From assembly GCA_910574255.1 (NCBI GenBank), contig CAJTAK010000011.1:103917-143070 (forward strand): a stretch of DNA of 39,154 nt, given 5' to 3'. This DNA comes from Clostridia bacterium. GTDB taxonomy: Bacteria > Bacillota > Clostridia > Lachnospirales > Lachnospiraceae. The position numbers and the translations under genes were made by a program. Of this stretch, positions 33,578 to 39,154 are shown piece by piece (positions within the stretch are counted from its first letter, which is position 1; every line of letters starts with the position of its first letter). The notes below the pieces were generated by a model. That model worked only from the letters and a program-made list of their open reading frames with translations. It ran no database searches and was not told the origin of the DNA.

Positions 33578-33794
33578 CGACACACCCTCCGGGAGTGTCG
33601 AAAGACAAGAATAGCAAGCACTGCCCATGTCCGGACACATGGGCGAAATTCATCATTCCGTCCTACCGTCCGTTTGATGAAATTTCCATAGGGAAGTATC
33701 CCTAACCCTCTTTGGTTTTCTTTCCGTTTTTTCTCTGCCAGTCCTTGACCTTTATACGCAGATTTGCTACAATAACAAATGGATAAGTCTATCC
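33578..33794 (+). other. Probable oriT region upstream of mobC
   Basis: The 450-bp gene-free stretch before mobC holds three inverted repeats: CGACAC/GTGTCG with an inner CCC/GGG stem (33578-33600), GCCCATGT/ACATGGGC (33623-33630 with 33637-33644) and GGATA/TATCC (33781-33794). Such repeats directly upstream of mobC-relaxase operons are the usual nic-region layout. I cannot name the nick site. No gene is visible between 33495 and 33887. Confidence 0.65.
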
Positions 33795-33887
33795 AAAACA
33801 ATTGAACAGACTCGAAACCAGACTGTTGTAAACCGGACAAGTTACAGCAGTTTTTTTATGCCCAAAAACAGAAAAGGAGTGTTAAAA

Positions 33888-34229
33888 ATGGCAAACAGAA
33901 TCCGCACCAACCGGAACGAATTTCACTTAGATGACAAGGAGCAGTATATCTTAGATGAGAAGTCCAAATTGTCTGGCATGAAAAGCAAGTCAGCTTTCCT
34001 GCGTAAGTTGATTTTATACGGATATGTCTATGACGTGGATTACAGTTTCCTACGGGAATACAATACGGAGCTTGGACGGATCAGCTCCAGTCTGAACCAG
34101 ATTGCAAAAAGAATTAACAGCACAAACCATGTCTATCAGGAAGATATGGACGAAGTAAAGGAGTTGATGAAACAGGTATGGCATACACAAAAATCCATGC
34201 TATCACAGCAACCGTTGATAAAGCGGTAG
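33888..34229 (+). CDS. mobC: Mobilisation protein MobC
   Basis: The 113-aa relaxosome accessory protein binds oriT. I start it at MANRIRTNRNEFHLDDKEQY, with AGGAG eight bases upstream; a frame ten codons longer has no such site. MobC features are KSAFLRKLILYG near 41 (ribbon-helix-helix like) and ELGRISSSLNQIAKRINSTN near 63, which is the family signature. It overlaps the relaxase gene by 52 bases, so both are translated from one mRNA. Confidence 0.92.
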   Translation: MANRIRTNRNEFHLDDKEQYILDEKSKLSGMKSKSAFLRKLILYGYVYDVDYSFLREYNTELGRISSSLNQIAKRINSTNHVYQEDMDEVKELMKQVWHTQKSMLSQQPLIKR

Positions 34230-35551
34230 CCTACATATGCAACCCGGACAAGACGGACAAAAGCATCTATATTTCTTCCTATGCCTGTGCGCCGGAAACC
34301 GCAGCGATTGACTTCAAATATACCTTAGACCACTGCCGGGAAAACAGCCCTAACAAAGCCTACCATCTGATACAGGCTTTCGCTCCCGGTGAGGTCAGTT
34401 TTGATGAAGCGCATCAGATAGGGAAAGAACTTGCCGACAAGGTTTTAGAGGGAAAATTTTCTTATGTTGTCACCACACATATTGATAAAGGTCACGTCCA
34501 TAACCACATCATTTTTTGTGCCGCCGACAACATGGAACACAACAAATACCATGACTGCAAGCAGAGCTATTACCGCATCCGGCAACTAAGTGACGAGCTG
34601 TGCAGCGAGCATAACCTTTCCGTCATAATTCCCGGTGGGGAGCGTGGAAAAAAATACAACGAATGGCAGGCGGACAGGAACAGCACCGCATGGAAAACAC
34701 AGATAAGGAAAGACATCAACGCCGCCATAAAATCATCCTCCACCTATGAAGAGTTTTTGCTCCTGATGCGGGCAAAAGGCTATGAGATAAAAGGAGAAAC
34801 TTTTGGGGAAGATGCCCCCAAATATATCTCCTTCCGTCCACTCGGCAAAGACCATTTTGTGCGTGGCAGCATCAAGTCACTCGGAAAGGAATATACAAAA
34901 GAACGTATCAAAGAACGGATAGAATTGAAACGGGAACGGAAGGCAGTTATCCCGAAAAGAGATTATGCGGATAAGAGATTGATTGACACCTCTGATGAAA
35001 AATTCCAGAACAGTCCGGGACTGCAAAGGTGGGCGGCAGTTGAAAATTTAAAGATTGCTGCACAGGCGTACAATGAAGTTGGTTCGATTAAGGAACTGGA
35101 ACAGAAAATCGCCGCCACTGCCGCCACCGGAAAGGAAGCAAAGCAGACTGTACGGAAACTAGAAAACCGTATGAAAGACCTTGCAGAAATTATCAAATAT
35201 GCGGAACAATACAAAGCAAACAAGTCTTACAATGTTGCCTATAAGAAATCGAAAAACCCTGACGCATATTTCCGCAAGCATGAAAGCCAGATTATTCTTT
35301 ATGGCGGCGCAAGGCGTATGCTGGAACAGGCGGGCATCTCCTTAAAAGGTTTGAACATTGACAAGCTGAAAGCGGAATATCAAGAGCTGACCGCACAGAA
35401 GAAGGAATTGACCGCCACTTACAAAAACTGTGACAAAGAACTGAAATCGCTGAACCGGAAACTGGAGAACCTGAACCAGTATTTAGGGCGCACAGAGCCG
35501 CCAAAAAACGCACAGGAACAGCCAGACCGGGACAATAACCCTGCCCTGTAA
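34178..35551 (+). CDS. MOBP-type relaxase
   Basis: The 457-aa relaxase nicks oriT and leads the strand into the recipient. It starts MAYTKIHAITATVDKAVAYI, where Tyr19 is the probable catalytic residue. The metal-binding motif is THIDKGHVHNHI, with His101, His106, His108 and His110. PRRGNT-like spacing and the Relaxase fold extend to about residue 250. The C-terminal half is a charged coiled coil (ELEQKIAATAATGKEAKQTV and further), ending DRDNNPAL. Length is normal. No mating-pore genes are in the window; they may lie to the right. Confidence 0.92.
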   Translation: MAYTKIHAITATVDKAVAYICNPDKTDKSIYISSYACAPETAAIDFKYTLDHCRENSPNKAYHLIQAFAPGEVSFDEAHQIGKELADKVLEGKFSYVVTTHIDKGHVHNHIIFCAADNMEHNKYHDCKQSYYRIRQLSDELCSEHNLSVIIPGGERGKKYNEWQADRNSTAWKTQIRKDINAAIKSSSTYEEFLLLMRAKGYEIKGETFGEDAPKYISFRPLGKDHFVRGSIKSLGKEYTKERIKERIELKRERKAVIPKRDYADKRLIDTSDEKFQNSPGLQRWAAVENLKIAAQAYNEVGSIKELEQKIAATAATGKEAKQTVRKLENRMKDLAEIIKYAEQYKANKSYNVAYKKSKNPDAYFRKHESQIILYGGARRMLEQAGISLKGLNIDKLKAEYQELTAQKKELTATYKNCDKELKSLNRKLENLNQYLGRTEPPKNAQEQPDRDNNPAL

Positions 35552-35590
35552 TATCCAGCCCCAAAAAGGCTTTAAAAGCAAAAAAAGCAT

Positions 35591-35735
35591 CGTGGACAGT
35601 GTGCATAACTCCCCATTCCGCTATGGACAACACTATTCACAGCATATGGAAAAGCAAAAGCAGCTTTCCCACATCCTGCAAACAGTGTTGCCCACAGCTC
35701 CATAAGACGGGGAGTTATACACACTGCCCACAATG
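35591..35735. repeat. Large inverted repeat with DnaA-box-like sites
   Basis: CAGTGTGCATAACTCCCC (about 35597-35614) and GGGGAGTTATACACACTG (about 35709-35726) are reverse complements with one mismatch, about 95 bases apart. Each arm contains a DnaA-box match (TTATGCACA on the minus strand at 35600-35608, TTATACACA at 35715-35723). Further near matches TTTCCCACA, TTGCCCACA and CTGCCCACA lie in between and after. No open frame of interest. It may be a replication or second-strand origin of the element. Confidence 0.6.
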
Positions 35736-35760
35736 CCGGCTGCGGCGGAATCCCACTCTT

Positions 35761-35838
35761 TCCTTCCTATCTATTTATAAAATCAGAAAAATTTCTTGCA
35801 GACAAGACCGTTTTCATGTAAGATAATCTACAAATCCG
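35761..35838. other. Short AT-rich intergenic stretch
   Basis: Between the inverted repeat and the toxin-locus terminator I see only AT-rich sequence with no open frame, promoter or repeat that I can support. Confidence 0.4.
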
Positions 35839-35869
35839 CAAAAAAATAGGAGCGCCGAAGCACCCCTAT
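35839..35869 (-). terminator. Terminator of the holin-like toxin transcript
   Basis: Reading leftward, ATAGGGGTGC, loop TTCG and GCGCTCCTAT form a 10-bp stem (35846-35869), followed by seven T. The only minus-strand gene that could use it is the small peptide gene at 36037-36120, so the toxin mRNA would end near 35838. Confidence 0.85.
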
Positions 35870-35888
35870 CTCCTAAACCCTCTTGCAA

Positions 35889-35911
35889 AATCCGCAGTGT
35901 TGGTTTATAAT
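35889..35911 (+). promoter_or_regulatory. Promoter of the antisense RNA
   Basis: TTGCAA (about 35883-35888), a 17-base spacer and a perfect TATAAT (35906-35911) on the plus strand. Predicted start near 35918. No protein gene follows, but a terminator lies 80 bases on, opposite the 3' part of the toxin transcript. Confidence 0.75.
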
Positions 35912-35917
35912 CATCAT

Positions 35918-36034
35918 AGAAGCCGAAGGATTCAAGCACGTCCGACGGTTGTTCAATCGGAAACGAGTAATCAATTTTAGAAAAACAAACGGATCACTGG
36001 CTATTCTCTATTCGCAGTAGAGGATAGCCTTTTC
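35918..36034 (+). ncRNA. Predicted antisense RNA, about 115 nt
   Basis: The transcript would run from the promoter at 35906-35911 to the hairpin GGCTATTCTCTA (35999-36010) paired with TAGAGGATAGCC (36018-36029) and its TTTT tail. It has no reasonable open frame. It is complementary to the 3' untranslated part of the toxin mRNA and stops three bases before the toxin stop codon. By analogy with RatA (TxpA) and RNAII (Fst), it would base-pair with the toxin mRNA and cause its decay or block its translation. This is inferred from layout. Confidence 0.65.
35999..36033 (+). terminator. Terminator of the antisense RNA
   Basis: GGCTAT-T-CTCTA and TAGAG-G-ATAGCC form a 12-bp stem with one T:G wobble and a 7-base loop, followed by four T on the plus strand. 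It ends three bases before the complement of the toxin stop codon, so in the opposite direction it lies at the start of the toxin 3' UTR. Confidence 0.8.
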
Positions 36035-36036
36035 CG

Positions 36037-36120
36037 TTACTTGCGGTTGTGTCTATTGTCTATGTATGTCAAGGCTGCAAAAATCACCAGCACTAACGTA
36101 AGCACTTCTAACGTATTCAT
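36037..36120 (-). CDS. 27-aa holin-like toxin peptide
   Basis: ATG at 36118-36120 to TAA at 36037-36039. The peptide starts MNTLEVL, continues with a hydrophobic segment LTLVLVIFAALTYI and ends with the charged tail DNRHNRK. That is the profile of the putative holin-like toxin family (short acidic start, single membrane helix, basic end), relatives of TxpA and Fst. A very strong AAAGGAGG site lies five bases upstream, but CCTTTC just before it (complement of 36143-36148) can pair with GAAAGG overlapping it. TGCGGTTGT/ACAACCGCA (36042-36050 and 36149-36157) can join the 5' UTR to the gene's 3' end. Confidence 0.8.
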   Translation of the reverse strand: MNTLEVLTLVLVIFAALTYIDNRHNRK

Positions 36121-36191
36121 ACCGACCTCCTTTCCGTTTCCAGAAAGGACAACCGCAGACTATCCCTACTCGTTCTAATCTGACTAAGAGA

Positions 36192-36197
36192 ATTATA
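36192..36197 (-). promoter_or_regulatory. -10 box of the toxin gene
   Basis: A perfect TATAAT on the minus strand, about 70 bases upstream of the toxin ATG. The predicted 5' UTR of about 65 nt is long for this short gene and contains the self-complementary ribosome binding site. The -35 region is weak (TAGCAT at 18 bases). Confidence 0.6.
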
Positions 36198-36237
36198 GCA
36201 CGTTATGTCGAATAATGCTATAAAAGATTTGCGTTAA

Positions 36238-36441
36238 TCACTCCGCTGCTTCCAGAGCTACCCCTGCAAATTCCGCATCGCTCATGGCTTCCAGTTTCCC
36301 CAAGACCTGTCCGGCAAGCTCCACCATATCACTGTCCTGTATGTGGGGGATCACGTTCTGTATGTCGGCAATCATGCCCGTCCTGTCCTGCCCCTCAAAC
36401 ACACACATCAAATTGATTTCTTCCACTGTAAATTTATCCAT
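36238..36441 (-). CDS. TTRAP-family transposon-transfer-assisting protein, copy 2
   Basis: The 67-aa protein reads MDKFTVEEINLMCVFEGQDR and ends MSDAEFAGVALEAAE. It shares the family pattern with copy 1 (27820-28026) but differs at many positions, so the two copies are not a recent duplication. It starts three bases after the large YodL-type gene and is translated with it from an AGGGAG site. Confidence 0.88.
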   Translation of the reverse strand: MDKFTVEEINLMCVFEGQDRTGMIADIQNVIPHIQDSDMVELAGQVLGKLEAMSDAEFAGVALEAAE

Positions 36442-36444
36442 AGC

Positions 36445-39154
36445 TTATATCTCCCTCTCTGATTTTTTCTCCGTTCCCTTTTCCGGGGCTTCCTTTTCTG
36501 ACTTATCCCTCTGCTCGATGACCGCCTTTTTCTCCGCCAGTTTTTCCTTTATGGAAATTCTGCCTGCTTGCTTTTCTTCTTTTGGCTTTTCATTGTTCAG
36601 GACGTTATCAATCATGTTATAGTTACATTCTTCCAGTTCCTCAATCTTTGCAAGCGGCTTGTATTCCGCCAGCCTGTCTAACAGCTCCTTCGCCTTCCTT
36701 GCGGTCTGTACGCCCTCACTGTCATCAAGCTCCGTCCCTTTCCCGATAATATCCGTCATGCCTTCCCGGATACTGTCTGAAATGAGCGCATTAAGGAAAT
36801 CATTCAGATACCCGGTATTCCCGTTCCTGATGTCCTCTGTGATATTCGCTATCTGCGCTTCCCTGTCCTCCACTGTCTGATTGTACTGAACAGTGTCGTA
36901 GTTGTAGGAAAGCTGGTCTATCTCCGCAGCAAGGAAAGCCGCCTGCCACTTCTCCAGAGAACCCCTGACCTCTATATCCGGCAGCTTGTCGATCAGCTCC
37001 GCAATGACCTCCACCGCCTTCGGATTGTCCGTAATATCCGGCACATAGTCCAGAATCTCCAAATCCGCAACTCTGCCTGAAACAATATCCATCTGCGTGT
37101 CCTCATAGCTTTCTGTCCCTTCTGTATGGATATTGATGCCGATGCTTGGAATACCGTTCATCCTCTCCGGCGGTATCCGGTTGAAAATGGCGATTGCTTC
37201 CGGGACGTCTGCTATCCCCTCATGGTACTCTCCAAAATTGTGGAATTCCCCGCACTCCGCCACTGTAAGGGTGACAACCGTCTGTTTTTCCTCCTGTGCC
37301 TGCTCTGCGGCTTTCTCCTGCAGGGCGGATCGTTTCTCCGCAAGATAGGCTTCCACACCCGGAAGATACTGCCCAAGTGTACCTGTCTTGCCCTCTGTAA
37401 TGGGATTGATGTCTACCTTAATGCCGCCGATTGTAAAACCGTCCTCGTTAAAGGCATTAAACAGGTCATCTTCGCTTTCCCTTCCCCGGTACTCCACCAC
37501 CACGTCAAGGTCAGAAGCAGCTTCCTCCAAACCTCTGCACCGGCTTCCTGATACTGCTACATCTACAAGCTCTATATTTATCTCATACTCGTCAATTTTG
37601 GACTGCAAATAAGCGTAGACACTCAGCTCTATATCCTCCTGTGTCTGCCCGTTGATGCCATGAAATAATTCCTCTGTCCTGGCTTTAAAGTCTGCCACCG
37701 TCTTACGTTCTTCCGCTTCCTTCCGGATACGGTTTTCAATTCCATGTTTTGCTTCCTGCTCCGCTTTCTCTGTCAGTTCGTCATAATCAATGGGTATCAG
37801 TTCATCATAGGTGTGGATATTTCCCTCCAGCTCGCTCCTGTGCATAGGCTCTTTCAAATCCGTCACAATCTCGTCAAGTGCCTGTCTGATTGTTATGTCC
37901 GGATTGTCATATACGCCCCCGTCCAGTTCCCGGTAATTCATATCATAAATGGTGTAATCATATCCCTCAGTGACTTCCTGAATACTGATATAACGGTCTG
38001 CCAGACGGAAGGCAAGCTCTGTTTCTTCTCTGCCCATTGTCTGGCTTTTGGTGTCTATGTACGGATTTTCCCACTCCATGAACGGTACATCTTCCACTAT
38101 CTGCTTCTGGTTAGCTGTCGGCATGAGGTGTTCCATTTTCCCCTGTCCATAGAGGGTATCAAACCTGTCCATATATAGGGAAATATCATCAAGACCGCTG
38201 CTCTTTAACTGATGCTCAAACCGCTGTTTCACAAAATCCTTGATTTCCTCCGGTGACATCTCCCGGTGTACCCTTACCTTGTCAAAACCGACCTCATGAT
38301 ATAAAGTCTGCAAATCGTCCATGAAGCGGCTGCTTTCCTCTGCCGCTTTGCTGTGCGTAAAATCCAGTGACAGACAGTTTTCGTGGTTCCTGACGTGGAT
38401 CAGGTCAAACTCGCTGCCATTGACATTGAAGCCGAAAGTTGCCCTTGCCATATCCGGCTTGTCCTCTGTTTCCCTTCCTCGGTACTCTGTGAATTTCGCC
38501 ATTGCTTCCGGAAGGCTCTCAAAACGCTCCAGCCTGCTTTTTTCCGGGCTGTTCTCCGCCCAAGTGGATAAATCCTCAATAACATAATAGGAAACTTTGT
38601 CATTGTCCGGCTCTGCCATTGTATTTTCTGCCGCTGTATGTTCTTCCGCTGCTTCTGCCGGGATTTCCGCTGTTTCCTCCCTGACTGCATCTTTTTCTGT
38701 GCTGATTTCCGCCGATACCGAAAGCTCCTTTGTAAACTCCGGTATCTCCCTGTAACCAACGGAATCCACATAATGGCTTGTGTTCTCCCCGTCCTGATGC
38801 AGCACCACCACATCGCTGACAGAAAGGGAATGCCCGGTAAAGTCTGCCGGGTGGTCTATATTAAATTGGGTATAAATATCCTCAAGGCTCATGCCCTCCT
38901 TCAGCTCCCCGGTATAGACAAGGGTATAATTCTCTCTGGAAACCGGAATCCCCTCTCTTTCAAGGTAATCCATATTCATAAAGTGAATATCCCTTGTTTC
39001 CTCCGTATCTTTAAGCTGATAGATGCCAAACCTGCTCTCATTGCCATACAAAAGCTGTGCTTCCCGGTTGGGTTCGCTGTCCTCTAATTCCTGCTTCATG
39101 GACTGGTATTCCTTATAAGCGTTCCAATCGCCTTTTTCCACGCCGAACAGCCCG
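36445..39154 (-). CDS. YodL/DUF4316-type polyvalent ICE protein, partial
   Basis: More than 900 codons are open, and the frame continues past the right edge: GLFGVEKGDWNAYKEYQ reads straight in, so the 5' end is missing. A YodL-like domain lies near the start (RFGIYQLKDTEETRDIHFMN). Two Ala/Glu-rich linkers follow. Near residues 515-600 lies a nucleotidyltransferase fold: VAVSGSRCRGLEEAASDLDV with the Asp-x-Asp pair and a third Asp in GGIKVDINPI. A C-terminal region with RIPPERMNGIPSIGINIHTE ends in a charged tail. Proteins of this type are carried by Tn1549-like conjugative elements and may enter the recipient; the role is unproven. Confidence 0.85.
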   Translation of the reverse strand, partial: GLFGVEKGDWNAYKEYQSMKQELEDSEPNREAQLLYGNESRFGIYQLKDTEETRDIHFMNMDYLEREGIPVSRENYTLVYTGELKEGMSLEDIYTQFNIDHPADFTGHSLSVSDVVVLHQDGENTSHYVDSVGYREIPEFTKELSVSAEISTEKDAVREETAEIPAEAAEEHTAAENTMAEPDNDKVSYYVIEDLSTWAENSPEKSRLERFESLPEAMAKFTEYRGRETEDKPDMARATFGFNVNGSEFDLIHVRNHENCLSLDFTHSKAAEESSRFMDDLQTLYHEVGFDKVRVHREMSPEEIKDFVKQRFEHQLKSSGLDDISLYMDRFDTLYGQGKMEHLMPTANQKQIVEDVPFMEWENPYIDTKSQTMGREETELAFRLADRYISIQEVTEGYDYTIYDMNYRELDGGVYDNPDITIRQALDEIVTDLKEPMHRSELEGNIHTYDELIPIDYDELTEKAEQEAKHGIENRIRKEAEERKTVADFKARTEELFHGINGQTQEDIELSVYAYLQSKIDEYEINIELVDVAVSGSRCRGLEEAASDLDVVVEYRGRESEDDLFNAFNEDGFTIGGIKVDINPITEGKTGTLGQYLPGVEAYLAEKRSALQEKAAEQAQEEKQTVVTLTVAECGEFHNFGEYHEGIADVPEAIAIFNRIPPERMNGIPSIGINIHTEGTESYEDTQMDIVSGRVADLEILDYVPDITDNPKAVEVIAELIDKLPDIEVRGSLEKWQAAFLAAEIDQLSYNYDTVQYNQTVEDREAQIANITEDIRNGNTGYLNDFLNALISDSIREGMTDIIGKGTELDDSEGVQTARKAKELLDRLAEYKPLAKIEELEECNYNMIDNVLNNEKPKEEKQAGRISIKEKLAEKKAVIEQRDKSEKEAPEKGTEKKSEREI

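Noticed and set aside
33529..33840. 103-codon minus-strand frame in the mobC upstream region
   Set aside because: It crosses the oriT-like inverted repeats and has no ribosome binding site or family resemblance. The repeats explain the sequence better.
35292..35826. Frames opposite or after the relaxase end
   Set aside because: They overlap the relaxase coiled coil or the DnaA-box inverted repeat and have no start signals.
38400..39087. Frames opposite the YodL-type gene
   Set aside because: They are shadows of the long minus-strand coding frame, whose domain matches are clear.

Overview
The window looks like chromosome of a Lachnospiraceae-type gut Clostridium (Bacillota). The reasons are a complete S10-spc ribosomal operon in Firmicutes order, a zinc-ribbon (type Z) S14, strong AGGAGG ribosome binding sites, and the kind of mobile-element genes present (a YodL-type polyvalent protein, TTRAP proteins, MobC plus relaxase). 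The genus cannot be fixed from sequence reading alone.

Positions 1-11955: the S10-spc operon runs leftward from a near-consensus promoter at 11837-11865 through rpsJ, rplC, rplD, rplW, rplB, rpsS, rplV, rpsC, rplP, rpmC, rpsQ, rplN, rplX, rplE, rpsZ, rpsH, rplF, rplR, rpsE, rpmD, rplO and secY. The genes are ordinary. The spacers are not: four internal spacers, plus the region after secY, hold tandem or palindromic repeats. The operon starts with a leader of about 350 nt.

Positions 11956-18957: a leftward mannose-family PTS operon (IIAB, IIC, IID, a SIS-domain protein and a CutC-family TIM barrel) with an RpiR-type regulator at its end. It is preceded by a PutP-like sodium/proline symporter with its own terminator.

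Positions 19160-26800: a leftward array of accessory genes and remnants. It holds a chimeric TetR/ABC pseudogene, DUF2200, a P-loop kinase-like protein, an Imm5-like putative immunity protein, an NTF2-like protein, a small coiled protein, a truncated AraC-type regulator, and an intact pair of ABC exporter half-transporters behind a TetR regulator with a consensus promoter.

Positions 26900-39154: integrative and conjugative element (ICE) material. A two-gene cassette (59-aa acidic protein plus GNAT enzyme) resembles a toxin-antitoxin module. It is followed by a broken copy of an ICE end (3' piece of a YodL-type protein plus a TTRAP protein). Next come an attenuator-like leader with an XRE regulator, a TetR-CDF-MATE-DtxR export cassette, a probable oriT, mobC and relaxase, and a spacer with DnaA-box-like sites. 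A 27-aa membrane peptide locus follows, and then a second, intact TTRAP plus YodL-type gene that runs off the window.

The most interesting locus is at 35838-36197. A 27-residue hydrophobic peptide gene with a strong but foldable ribosome binding site is convergent with a consensus promoter and terminator that would make an antisense RNA of about 115 nt. This layout is that of a type I toxin-antitoxin system of the holin-like/TxpA kind.
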